Assembly (NCBI GenBank): GCA_051650965.1
Contig: JBOFRL010000037.1
Span: 39,177-103,176 of the forward strand
Length of the DNA stretch: 64,000 nucleotides
Direction: 5' to 3'
Source: Enterovibrio sp051650965
GTDB taxonomy: Bacteria; Pseudomonadota; Gammaproteobacteria; Enterobacterales; Vibrionaceae
This document shows, piece after piece, positions 19,111 through 27,216 of the stretch. The first letter of the stretch is position 1; each line of letters begins with the position of its first letter. A program made the translations under genes and the position numbers. The notes beneath the pieces are model-generated. The model worked only from the letters and a program-made list of their open reading frames with translations. It was not told the origin of the DNA and did not search any database.

Positions 19111-20514
19111 CTAGCAGACAATGATATTGATGGGGATATTGTTATCGCCGCTGACCACCGATGACGACTCTTTGTAGCGCGTCATCATGTTAAGGCCGGT
19201 GTCGTTCATCATCATGATCACGTCATCAAGGGAGATATGGTGCTCGCCATCGCTGCTTAGCGCAAGACGCGTGGCGTTGATGGCTTTGATTGCGCCCATG
19301 CAGTTGCGCTCGATGCACGGGATCTGGATCAGGCCGCTGATGGGGTCGCATGGCAGGCCAAGGTTGTGTTCCATCGCGATTTCGGCGGCGTTTTCAATCT
19401 GCGCCAGTGTGCCGCCGCGCGCTGCGGTAAGGCCGGCGGCCGCCATCGAGCAGGCGACGCCAATTTCGCCCTGACAGCCAACTTGCACTGCGGCGGTCGA
19501 TGCATTGGTTTTGTACAACGCGCCGATGGCGGCAGCAGTGGCAAGAAATGTGCGAATTCCTTGCGTGTCATTGTTATTAATGAATTTATTGTAATAGCTT
19601 AAAACGGCAGGAATAACGCCCGCCGCGCCGTTGCCAGGGCCTGTGATCACGCGCCCGCCAGCGGCATTTTCTTCAGCAATGGAGATAGAAAACAGGTTGA
19701 CCCACTCTTCGTTTTCGATGACTTTGTTTTCTAGCTTTTTTTTCTTGATGGCTTCGTGCAAATAGGGCGCGCGCCGCTTGAGGTTGAGCCCGCCTGGCAA
19801 CGCTTCTTTATGATCGATCCCTTGCGCGATGGTTTCTTTCATGATCAGCCACAGTTCATCAATTTTTTTGTAAACATCTTGCAAGGTGGCCTGCTTGTTT
19901 TTGGCCTTCAAGCGCGCCAGCTCATTGGCAAACACTAATTCTGCGATGGTTTTGCGCTCTTTTTCACACCGCTCGATAAGCTCTGCGCCGCTACTAAAGG
20001 GGTAAGGAAGTGCGATGTCTTCCAGCGCATCTTGTTTGCCTTTTTCGAGCACCAGCCCGCCATTTAGGCAGTAGTAAATTTTGCTCATCACCACGTAATC
20101 TTTAGCGTTTTTGGCGGTGATCCGCATCGCGTTGGTGTGCTCAGGCATACTTTTATTGGTAAGAAACTGAATGTGCTCATGGGGTTTGAACACAATGTGG
20201 CGCTGCTCGTTGAGCGCGATGACGTTTCTTTTTTGCACGCTGGCAACAATTTGTGCCATCTCATCGACGGTAATATTGTCGACATGCGCGCTCGACAGGC
20301 CCACGATGCACGCTTGGTCGGTTTTAAGTTGCTTGCCATTGAGCGCCAGCGAGCCAAAGAGTTCAACACTAATAAATTCAACGCTGTGTAACAGTCCTGT
20401 TTTTGCCAAATATTGGGTAAATTTGTGACAGGCGAGCATTGGCGCTGCTGTATGAGAGCTTGACGGACCAATACTAACTTTGAACAGATCAAATAGACTG
20501 TAACTCATTCTCAT
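19111..20514 (-). CDS. sdaA: L-serine ammonia-lyase, single-chain iron-sulfur type (SdaA/SdaB)
   Basis: 467 residues. Converts L-serine to pyruvate and ammonia using a [4Fe-4S] cluster. Starts with the beta-domain signature SLFDLFKVSIGPSSSHT. The alpha domain carries SIAEENAAGGRVITGPGNGAAG and the cluster cysteines in VGCQGEIGVACS, LPCDP and IPCIERN. The protein ends in Cys, which in enzymes of this family (shown for Legionella) folds back onto the cluster. Which paralogue (SdaA or SdaB) cannot be told. An in-frame ATG at 20508 is an alternative start. Confidence 0.94.
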   Translation of the reverse strand: MRMSYSLFDLFKVSIGPSSSHTAAPMLACHKFTQYLAKTGLLHSVEFISVELFGSLALNGKQLKTDQACIVGLSSAHVDNITVDEMAQIVASVQKRNVIALNEQRHIVFKPHEHIQFLTNKSMPEHTNAMRITAKNAKDYVVMSKIYYCLNGGLVLEKGKQDALEDIALPYPFSSGAELIERCEKERKTIAELVFANELARLKAKNKQATLQDVYKKIDELWLIMKETIAQGIDHKEALPGGLNLKRRAPYLHEAIKKKKLENKVIENEEWVNLFSISIAEENAAGGRVITGPGNGAAGVIPAVLSYYNKFINNNDTQGIRTFLATAAAIGALYKTNASTAAVQVGCQGEIGVACSMAAAGLTAARGGTLAQIENAAEIAMEHNLGLPCDPISGLIQIPCIERNCMGAIKAINATRLALSSDGEHHISLDDVIMMMNDTGLNMMTRYKESSSVVSGDNNIPINIIVC

Positions 20515-20741
20515 ATCTCATTGAATTTATTGGTATCACCCAAGTTTAGCAGCAAAATTGTGGCCTGCTTAATGATGGCTTTGATTTGTTGCGCGCAAAG
20601 CGTTTCGTGCGTTTGCTTGGGAGAGGGAGCACAGTTTATTAGCGCAATAAAAGACGAAGCGCGCGGCTTTTTGGGGTTTAAAATGGGTCTGGAAAGTGGG
20701 GAAAGACAATTGCTGATGGGCTGAAAATGGTGGCAGAAATG

Positions 20742-20774
20742 AAAAAAGCGCAGGTAGGAGCGACCTGCGCTTTT
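20742..20774 (-). terminator. Terminator of grcA
   Basis: 12-bp perfect stem AAAAGCGCAGGT/ACCTGCGCTTTT with a 7-base loop; T-run on the minus strand. It lies just after the grcA stop and could also act on the plus strand. Confidence 0.85.
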
Positions 20775-20782
20775 AGCTCACA

Positions 20783-21160
20783 TTACAGAGATTTTGTGAA
20801 AGTACGTGCAATTACATCACGTTGTTGCTCAGGTGTGAGAGAGTTGAAACGTACAGCGTAACCTGAAACACGAATTGTCAATTGCGGATAGAGCTCTGGG
20901 TGTGCTACTGCGTCTTCTAAAGTTTCGCGGCGTAGCACGTTTACGTTAAGGTGCTGGCCACCTTCGATTTTTGCGGTGTGCTCAATTGCAAGCTCACGGC
21001 TTTGGTATTGGCCAAGCTGCGCAACATCAATTTCTTGATCCGCTTTAAAACCAGCCGCCGCGCAAACACAGCGCGCTTTTTTGGTTTCGCTATCGATAAG
21101 CCAAATTGAGTTAACCAAGTCATCGTTGGCCGCTTGAGTAATTTGAATACCTGTGATCAT
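20783..21160 (-). CDS. grcA: Autonomous glycyl radical cofactor GrcA (YfiD)
   Basis: 125 residues. Spare C-terminal domain of pyruvate formate-lyase that replaces the oxygen-damaged part of PflB. The glycyl radical motif RVSGYAVRF places the radical at Gly100. The C-terminal half is nearly identical to the E. coli protein (NVNVLRRETLEDA, LTPEQQRDVIARTF). AAGGAGA lies just before the ATG. An exact FNR-box palindrome lies 80 bases upstream, consistent with anaerobic induction. It neighbours nfo and ung; grcA and ung are also neighbours in E. coli. Confidence 0.95.
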   Translation of the reverse strand: MITGIQITQAANDDLVNSIWLIDSETKKARCVCAAAGFKADQEIDVAQLGQYQSRELAIEHTAKIEGGQHLNVNVLRRETLEDAVAHPELYPQLTIRVSGYAVRFNSLTPEQQRDVIARTFTKSL

Positions 21161-21240
21161 CTTCTTCTCCTTGCGTTAGGATTGAATGCTTTTGCCAAAG
21201 GGGAATAATTTAACGTGTCAACAACTAATCTAAGGTTATT

Positions 21241-21254
21241 TTGATTTCAATCAA
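21241..21254. promoter_or_regulatory. FNR binding site upstream of grcA
   Basis: TTGATTTCAATCAA, an exact match to the FNR consensus TTGAT-N4-ATCAA. Its centre is 87 bases upstream of the grcA start. A TTAAAT -10-like element on the minus strand (21213-21208) would put the site close to -41.5, the class II position. It lies between divergent grcA and nfo; grcA is the expected target because E. coli yfiD is FNR-activated. Confidence 0.8.
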
Positions 21255-21425
21255 ATTACAACAATATTTTTGAAGAAATAAAAAAAATTTAATTGTTGTG
21301 CTGTGCGTGCCCTTTCTGCTTGACTGTTGAGGGCGTTGCGCCTGCGCATTTTGCCAAAGGTGTACAATCATCGGCAAATCGGCCAAGATGTCGTTTTCGC
21401 ATAGCCATATTTGGGATGAAAAGGC

Positions 21426-22268
21426 ATGAAGTACATTGGCGCACATGTGTCCGCGGCCGGTGGCGTAGAAAACGCGCCGCTTAACGCACAACAAATCAAT
21501 GCCAACGCGTTTGCGTTGTTTACTAAAAATCAGCGCCAGTGGCAGGCAAAACCGCTGAGTGAACAAAGTATTGCAGCGTTTAAGGCCAACTGTGCGCAGT
21601 ACGGTTTTAAGAGCGACGCTATTTTGCCGCATGACTCTTATTTGATAAATCTGGGCGCGCCGGATGCAGAAAATTTAGCCAAATCGCGCGCCGCCTTCAT
21701 CGATGAGATGGAGCGTTGCCGCGAGCTTGGGCTGACGCTGCTCAATTTTCACCCTGGCAGCCATCTTGGCAAGATCAGCGAGCAGGCGAGTCTTGAGCTG
21801 GTGGCTGAGTCCATCAATCTCGCGCATGCCGCGGTGCCGGAGGTGGTGCTGGTGATCGAAAATACCGCCGGCCAAGGCAGCAACTTGGGCTATCGTTTTG
21901 AGCATTTGGCGGCGATCATCGCGCAAGTTGAGGATAAATCACGGGTTGGGGTTTGTCTTGACACCTGCCACACCTTTGCTGCTGGTTATGATCTGCGCAG
22001 TTTGCCAGAGATTGAGCGAACTTTTGCCGAATTTTCCGAAGTAGTGGGATTTAATTACCTGCGCGGCATGCATCTTAATGATTGTAAAAGCGCTTTTGCA
22101 AGCAAGGTCGACCGCCATCACTCGCTTGGCATGGGCGAAATCGGCTTAACCTGCTTTGAATTTATCATGCAAGATGCGCGTTTTGACAAGATCCCGCTCA
22201 TTTTAGAAACGGTGGATCCTGAGATTTGGGCGCAAGAGATCGCGCTGCTGCGCTCTTTTTGCAAATAG
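21426..22268 (+). CDS. nfo: Deoxyribonuclease IV (endonuclease IV, Nfo)
   Basis: 280 residues. AP endonuclease of base excision repair, a TIM barrel with three zinc ions. Family signatures: KYIGAHVSAAGG at the start, LNFHPGSHLG, VLVIENTAGQG, GVCLDTCHTFAAGYD and HLNDCKS, LGMGEIG, ILETVDP; these hold the zinc-binding His, Glu and Asp residues. AAAGG precedes the ATG. Followed after 13 bases by ung, so two base excision repair enzymes form an operon. Confidence 0.96.
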   Translation: MKYIGAHVSAAGGVENAPLNAQQINANAFALFTKNQRQWQAKPLSEQSIAAFKANCAQYGFKSDAILPHDSYLINLGAPDAENLAKSRAAFIDEMERCRELGLTLLNFHPGSHLGKISEQASLELVAESINLAHAAVPEVVLVIENTAGQGSNLGYRFEHLAAIIAQVEDKSRVGVCLDTCHTFAAGYDLRSLPEIERTFAEFSEVVGFNYLRGMHLNDCKSAFASKVDRHHSLGMGEIGLTCFEFIMQDARFDKIPLILETVDPEIWAQEIALLRSFCK

Positions 22269-22281
22269 CGGGCGGTGAAAA

Positions 22282-22944
22282 ATGAGTGAAATCACTTGGC
22301 AAGCGCTGTTTAGCGAAGAAAGCAAGAAACCCTATTTTGCCAAGCTTGAGTCGGCCGTTGCAACGGCGCGGCAGACTTCAGTGGTGTTCCCGCCGCCTGA
22401 GTCTGTTTATCAAGCTTTTGAATTAACGCCGTTTTGTGATGTGAAAGTGGTGATCTTGGGACAAGATCCGTATCACGGTGCGGGGCAAGCGCACGGCCTT
22501 GCTTTTTCTGTGGCGCACGGCGTGAAGGTTCCGCCGTCATTAGCGAATATTTACAAAGAGTTATGTCAGGATGTGGCAGGCTTTACGCCGCCAGCGCATG
22601 GCAACTTGAGCGCGTGGGCAAAACAGGGCGTGCTGCTGCTTAATACGGTTTTGACGGTGCAGCAAGGTTTGGCACATTCGCATGCAAAATTTGGTTGGGA
22701 AATGTTTAGCGACGCGATGATAAGTGCGCTGAGCGCGCGGCGCGATGGGCTGATTTTTCTCTTGTGGGGAGAGCATGCGAAGAAAAAGGCGCAGCTGATT
22801 GATAAGCGTCGTCATGTTATTTTGCAAGCTGCGCACCCGTCGCCGTTTTCGGCTTATCGCGGCTTTTTAGGTTGTCGCCATTTTTCTGCGGTCAATGCGC
22901 TGCTACAGCAAAAAGGGCAGCGGGCAATTGATTGGCAACTATAG
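22282..22944 (+). CDS. ung: Uracil-DNA glycosylase family 1
   Basis: 220 residues. Removes uracil from DNA. Water-activating motif GQDPYHG with Asp62, and the minor-groove loop HPSPFSAYRGFLGCRHFS; typical family 1 has HPSPLS, so the Leu is Phe here. LLLNTVLTV is the uracil-recognition segment. Immediately downstream of nfo. Confidence 0.96.
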   Translation: MSEITWQALFSEESKKPYFAKLESAVATARQTSVVFPPPESVYQAFELTPFCDVKVVILGQDPYHGAGQAHGLAFSVAHGVKVPPSLANIYKELCQDVAGFTPPAHGNLSAWAKQGVLLLNTVLTVQQGLAHSHAKFGWEMFSDAMISALSARRDGLIFLLWGEHAKKKAQLIDKRRHVILQAAHPSPFSAYRGFLGCRHFSAVNALLQQKGQRAIDWQL

Positions 22945-22947
22945 GAT

Positions 22948-23142
22948 TTAAAGGACTAACTCGCTGTCGCTGGGTTCGGTCAGCCGGTCAATTTGTTCTA
23001 ATTCTTGACGTAGACGTAATTTATCTTTGAATGCCTCAATTTCACGCCATTTACGTTTAACTGGTTTGCTGCGTGTTGCGCCGCGAGCCGGTTTTTCTTG
23101 TTCATAGAGATCGTCAAAACAATCAAAAGCAAATTCGTTCAT
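22948..23142 (-). CDS. Small DUF3545-like protein
   Basis: 64 residues, charged. The middle KRKWREIEAFKDKLRLRQELEQID matches what I remember of the DUF3545 family of Vibrionaceae and relatives, a small protein of unknown function; the assignment is from memory. An AAGGAA site lies seven bases before the ATG. It ends three bases from the stop of convergent ung. Confidence 0.65.
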   Translation of the reverse strand: MNEFAFDCFDDLYEQEKPARGATRSKPVKRKWREIEAFKDKLRLRQELEQIDRLTEPSDSELVL

Positions 23143-23700
23143 AGCTATTCCTTGTGCAGGCTGTTATTCCTGCTTTTATTAATAGCAAAAAATTGTGCTA
23201 AGAACAGGGCGTTCGTTCTCAACTTATTGTTTTTTAATATTAAACGCGTGACATCCCCCTAAATTTATGTAATTTCTCCCCCTAGAGTGATAAAAAATGG
23301 TATAGCAGCTATTTTTGCAAAATGTTATTTAGCGAATACTGTTTTGAGTCAGCGCCATTTCTAAACCGCTAGCTGCGAGCTATTTTTCGCGGCAAAACAA
23401 AAGCTGCAAAACGCGGCGAGAATTTCAAATAAGCTGTATTGCGAAATTATTGTGAAATAGATTTTATATCGCCATGCTAATTTGCTTTGCAGCAGCAAAT
23501 GTTTTTACGCAAATAAGTTTGATATAAACAAATGGCAGAGAGAAAAAATACGCGGCTTGTTCTTAGAATTAAAAAATATATTGCGCAGCTAAAGAATCTT
23601 ATTATTTGCCGCTAGCCAACTTTTATACTGCATTTTGGCTAGCGTAATCGATTGCGATGCCTTGAAACAGACTTGTTATTATTTTTTTGCGTGAAGTTAT
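23143..23700. other. AT-rich gap between the DUF3545-like gene and gcvH
   Basis: 558 bases without a credible gene. It contains a perfect 10-bp dyad, described separately at 23610-23644, and several loose inverted repeats (e.g. AGAAC/GTTCT near 23200). Confidence 0.6.
23610..23644. repeat. Perfect dyad CGCTAGCCAA-N15-TTGGCTAGCG
   Basis: Ten perfect base pairs around a 15-base loop, 57 bases downstream of the gcvH stop. No T-run follows on either strand, so it is not a standard intrinsic terminator. It could be an operator or an RNA 3'-end hairpin. Confidence 0.7.
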
Positions 23701-24111
23701 TTATTCGTCCTCATCAATGAGATCTTCTTCTTGCAATAATTCGAGGTAGCTGTCAGCGTCAAGTAAATCGTCTAATTCGCTCGGGTCGTCAAGGCGGATT
23801 TGTACCAGCCAGCCATCGCCGTAAGGATCAGAATTTATCAGCTGCGGTTGGTCGATAACGTCTTCATTAATCGCGATAATTTCACCGCTAAGGCAAGAGA
23901 GGATCTCATTGCTGCTTTTGCTCGACTCAATGTTGCCATACTCGCTGCCGCTGTCGACATGCTCATTTTCATCAAGCAGATCAACCGATTCTACAATGCC
24001 GAGCTGCTTTTGCGCGAAGTCAGTCAGCCCGATGGTGACTGTGCCATCGCCTTCATTGCGCACCCAGTCGTGGGTTGTGGTATATTGCAAATCTTGTGGG
24101 ATCTCGTACAT
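23701..24111 (-). CDS. gcvH: Glycine cleavage system H protein, solitary and divergent
   Basis: 136 residues. Carries the lipoyl arm that shuttles the aminomethyl group of glycine. Start THDWVRNEGDGTVTIGLTDFAQ and end SDPYGDGWLVQI are clear H-protein features. The lipoylation site reads IESSKSSNE with Lys65, where ESVKAASD is usual, so the lysine is kept but its surroundings are changed. Very acidic, with an Asp/Glu-rich tail. No gcvT or gcvP is nearby, whereas these three are commonly clustered. It may be a regular H protein placed alone, or an H-like lipoyl carrier. Confidence 0.85.
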   Translation of the reverse strand: MYEIPQDLQYTTTHDWVRNEGDGTVTIGLTDFAQKQLGIVESVDLLDENEHVDSGSEYGNIESSKSSNEILSCLSGEIIAINEDVIDQPQLINSDPYGDGWLVQIRLDDPSELDDLLDADSYLELLQEEDLIDEDE

Positions 24112-24685
24112 GTTTTTATCCTCTTACTCTATGTTTTTCAAATAGATAGCATATTTGGCTTAATCGGCAAGTTCTGTGATCATTTATCTTAAGCTAACGC
24201 AAAAAAGCAGTGAGGCCATGGCATTGATTAAAAAATAGAATAGAACTCATTGATTTAATTGCCTATAGAATGTTTTTCACTTTTATTTACTTTACTAAAT
24301 TAATTGCAGAGATGAAAATTGTTGAGCTTGTTCTATTTAGGCATAAGCAAATTAAATAAATGGAACTAATCGATTTAGCAATAAAAGGTTATTTGTTTTT
24401 TATTATTTGATCAGTTTGCTAAATTAAATGGTCGAAATGAACTTATTTGATAAACTGATTTTCACAATCGGACTTGAACAAAATAAATTTGCTCGAGGAC
24501 TTAAATTAGTAAATTGTAATGCGTAAACGAATGGCAAGTTTGCCAATGGCATATTGGTGAGCCGGCTATTTTTTATGGAAAATTTATAATCATGGCGAAT
24601 AAAAATTAATTGCGTGTTAAGCACATTGCTGCGCAATAAATAATTTTGCTCGCTCGATGGCAATGAAAATGAATTAGAGGCAAAA
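24112..24685. other. AT-rich gap upstream of the mucin-like gene
   Basis: 574 bases, among the most AT-rich of the window. Holds the promoter regions of gcvH (minus) and of the gene at 24686 (plus), but I cannot point to clear -35/-10 pairs. A 79-codon minus-strand ORF (24424-24663) has no RBS or familiar sequence. Confidence 0.6.
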
Positions 24686-25279
24686 ATGAACGTTACTAAT
24701 ATTACGGCTACGGTAGCTAACGCTGTAACATCTGCAGCTGAAGCTGTTACAGGAACTGATGGTGGATTTGGAAATGCTGTCGTGACAGCGGTTGGTAATA
24801 CCGCAGATGCTATCGCTTCTGCAGCAACTACTGCAGCAACAGCCCTTCATGATCTTGTCGTTGTTAATGGCGCGACCGAGCCAGGCCATGGAGTAACCTC
24901 TACAACGACGACTACTATGGCTACGACGTCTACTACTACACAGGGTGGCGCAACAGGTGGCACAGGAGAAGTTGATAGTGGCCTTGATGGTGGTTTGATC
25001 GCTGGTATTGTTGTTGGTGTCTTGCTTGGTGTCGGCGTTGTTTGTGCTGGTTTGGCAGCCTATTGCAGTCGTGGCCGTTGCCAGCGTGGTTCAGAAGATC
25101 AAGCGTCTGAGGTGGAAATGGGCGGCGTTGAGGCAAACCGTGCGCCGAATGACGGCACCGACAATGGAGCGTTTGAAACTGATGAGGATGGCAATGCTAA
25201 TGGTAGACAAAAACGCCGCGCTCCACAGGCTCCTCCAAGTAATAATGGTAGTGGACGTGAAACTGACAGCGATGCTTAA
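24686..25279 (+). CDS. Mucin-like one-pass membrane protein with SH3-ligand-like tail, unknown function
   Basis: 197 residues; no family recognised. No signal peptide. Residues 1-70 are Ala/Thr/Val-rich; 71-85 is a Thr-rich block; then a Gly-rich linker. A membrane span at about 103-126 has small-residue spacing (G104, G107, G111, G115, G117) and is followed by the basic stop RGRCQRG. The tail (130-197) is acidic, Asn/Gly-rich and holds R177-RA-P180-QA-P183, which fits the class I SH3 ligand pattern. By the positive-inside rule the Thr-rich part would be outside. The design is that of eukaryotic mucin-type or glycophorin-type receptors rather than bacterial envelope proteins. GAGG precedes the ATG and a strong terminator follows, so it is a complete, expressed-looking unit in an AT-rich setting. 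Confidence 0.7.
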   Translation: MNVTNITATVANAVTSAAEAVTGTDGGFGNAVVTAVGNTADAIASAATTAATALHDLVVVNGATEPGHGVTSTTTTTMATTSTTTQGGATGGTGEVDSGLDGGLIAGIVVGVLLGVGVVCAGLAAYCSRGRCQRGSEDQASEVEMGGVEANRAPNDGTDNGAFETDEDGNANGRQKRRAPQAPPSNNGSGRETDSDA

Positions 25280-25307
25280 CAAAAGCAGTCAATCTTCACG
25301 CACTGAT

Positions 25308-25337
25308 AATTGCAGCCAATTGGCTGCAATTTTTTTA
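25308..25337 (+). terminator. Terminator of the mucin-like gene
   Basis: 12-bp perfect palindromic stem AATTGCAGCCAA/TTGGCTGCAATT followed by a T-run, 29 bases after the stop codon. Confidence 0.88.
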
Positions 25338-25563
25338 TCTGCTTAACGCACAACTCTGCGGTCATGCGCGCAAAGCATGCTGTGATTTTCCCTCGTCGTT
25401 TGGTGTGGTTGCGGTTCCTCTGTACTTTTTATGCAGCGCTTGCTTGATTGGCATGGCAGGTTTTATGCGTTGATTGAGCTTTGGCAGCGATTTTGGCGAA
25501 TAGCGAATGCGGGATAACTGCAGGGAAATGAAATAGAAGGGAAATAGAAGGGAAATTGCTGGA

Positions 25564-25593
25564 TAAAAAAAGCGCAGCAAGCTGCGCTTTTTT
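25564..25593 (-). terminator. Terminator of the Na/Pi cotransporter gene
   Basis: Stem AGCGCAGC/GCTGCGCT with AA loop; A-run before and T-run after, so it can work on both strands. On the minus strand it lies just behind the transporter stop. Confidence 0.85.
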
Positions 25594-25601
25594 GTGCCGT
25601 T

Positions 25602-26753
25602 TTAAACCGTCAGCAACATCATTACCGCTGGGATGGCAACAAAGACCAGCCCAAGGTAGATAGCAACCGCCCACTTGGTTTTGGCCGCGGCATCGCCGAG
25701 CAGCTGCGCGCAGCGTAGCGGGATATCGCGTAAAAATGGAATGCCAAAAATAAACACTGTCGCCAGCACGTTAAACGCTAAGTGCACGAAAGCGATTTGC
25801 AAGGCAAATTGCGCGTTAACGCCGCTCACGGCAGTCGCCGCTAGCAGCGCGGTGATACAGGTGCCGATGTTCGCGCCCAAGGTGAACGGATAAACTTCGC
25901 GCACGGTGAGAACGTTGGTGCCCACGAGCGGCACCATCATGCTGGTTGTCGTGGATGACGATTGCACCAGCACCGTCACCACAGTACCAGAAAGAATGCC
26001 GTGCAGCGGGCCTTTGCCGATAGCCATTTGCAGCATCTCTTTCGCACGCCCCACCATCAGCATACGCAGCAGGCGTCCCATCGCGGTGATCGCAATAAAC
26101 AGCAGCGCGATCCCCACAACAATCATGGCGATACCGCTAAAGCTGTTTGGCAGATCTGCAAGCAGCGATTTTGTGGTAGCGATCACAGGCTTAATGATGG
26201 AGCCTATAAAGTTAGCACTGCCTATGTCTAAATTGCCGTTAAAGCTAAAAATATCAAGCATAAAGCCAGAAACTTTAGCCAACATGCCGAACGCGATTTC
26301 CAGCGGCAAAAAGATCATCACTGCCAATAGGTTAAAGAAATCGTGGACGGTGGCGCAGGTGAAGGCGCGGCGAAACTCTTCTTTGCAGCGTGCGTGTCCT
26401 AAGCTTACGAGGGTGTTGGTGACGGTCGTCCCAATGTTAGCACCCATGATCATAGGGATCGCTGTCTCAAAAGGGAGTCCTCCGGCCACAAGTCCCACAA
26501 TGATGGAGGTGACTGTGCTGGAGGATTGGATGAAGGCTGTGGCGATGATCCCAATCATCAGTCCAGCAACTGGGTGTGCGGCAAATGCAAACAGCGATTG
26601 TGCTTGTTCACCGGCCGCTAATTTGAACCCGCTACCAATCAGGTCAACTGCTAGTAGCAAAAAATAGAGCATTAATGCAAGGTACGCCCAATGAACCCAC
26701 TTCTTTTGGCTAGCACCCTTTACAGGGGAGGCTGAGAGAGTTTGGGTAGTCAT
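25602..26753 (-). CDS. nptA: Na+/phosphate cotransporter, NptA (PNaS) family
   Basis: About 383 residues, eight or more membrane spans. Sodium-driven phosphate uptake across the inner membrane. The duplicated core carries QSSSTVTS with GANIGTTVTN in the first half and QSSSTTTS with GANIGTCITA in the second, the double QSSS signature of the Na/Pi cotransporter family; the lack of a PhoU-like tail and the overall form resemble Vibrio cholerae NptA. The start at 26753 (MTTQTLSA) has GGAGA upstream. Divergent to nhaA, so two sodium-linked transporters share one control region. Confidence 0.88.
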   Translation of the reverse strand: MTTQTLSASPVKGASQKKWVHWAYLALMLYFLLLAVDLIGSGFKLAAGEQAQSLFAFAAHPVAGLMIGIIATAFIQSSSTVTSIIVGLVAGGLPFETAIPMIMGANIGTTVTNTLVSLGHARCKEEFRRAFTCATVHDFFNLLAVMIFLPLEIAFGMLAKVSGFMLDIFSFNGNLDIGSANFIGSIIKPVIATTKSLLADLPNSFSGIAMIVVGIALLFIAITAMGRLLRMLMVGRAKEMLQMAIGKGPLHGILSGTVVTVLVQSSSTTTSMMVPLVGTNVLTVREVYPFTLGANIGTCITALLAATAVSGVNAQFALQIAFVHLAFNVLATVFIFGIPFLRDIPLRCAQLLGDAAAKTKWAVAIYLGLVFVAIPAVMMLLTV

Positions 26754-27216
26754 AGTGAAGTCTCCGTGACATTGAAAATGTCGTTTTTTTGTCAAACAGT
26801 GTGGATGAAAGATTGATCATAAGAGTTACAGAAATGACAGAATCACCAAAATACTGCGGTTTGCAGGTGGCTGGCGCTGCTGGTAACTGTAAGAAAACGA
26901 AGCTTTCAACCACCACTAATGAATAACACAAATGTATGTTGGTCGGTTACAAGACAAACTGTATTGTCGATCTTGTAGCTTATTTTTTATGTGCCAAGCT
27001 TTTAAGTGCTTATAAACGCTTGTACAGACCAACACCGTGGGCAATCTAAAGCGTTTGCTTATTTAGATCAAGTGAATAACAAAAAAGTATTGCAACGATT
27101 TTGATGAGCGGTTGTAAATTGAGTCATCGGTATGAAGAAAGTTGTAATATTTTGATATAGATGAAGTCGAAATTGTTTGCTATTTAATTGAGCCAAGGTT
27201 GAAGCAGGAGAGTCAA
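26754..27216. other. Control region between divergent nptA and nhaA
   Basis: 463 bases, no gene. Near nptA a small hairpin GACATT-GAA-AATGTC (26768-26782) lies in the presumed leader just before the Shine-Dalgarno. On the minus strand at 26822-26840 two CTGT-type repeats (CTGTCAT and CTGTAAC) are spaced nine bases apart, similar to but not matching the 11-base period of a PhoB box. Confidence 0.5.

Noticed and set aside
20521..20724. 67-codon plus-strand ORF with a hydrophobic start between sdaA and grcA
   Set aside because: TTG start at the edge of sdaA, no RBS, and it lies over the grcA downstream region; composition looks random.
24424..24663. 79-codon minus-strand ORF
   Set aside because: No RBS, no recognisable domain, in very AT-rich DNA where such a frame is not expected to be real.
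25906..26667. 253-codon ORF antisense to nptA
   Set aside because: Mirror frame of the transporter's hydrophobic codons; no RBS and no similarity, while nptA itself has clear family motifs.
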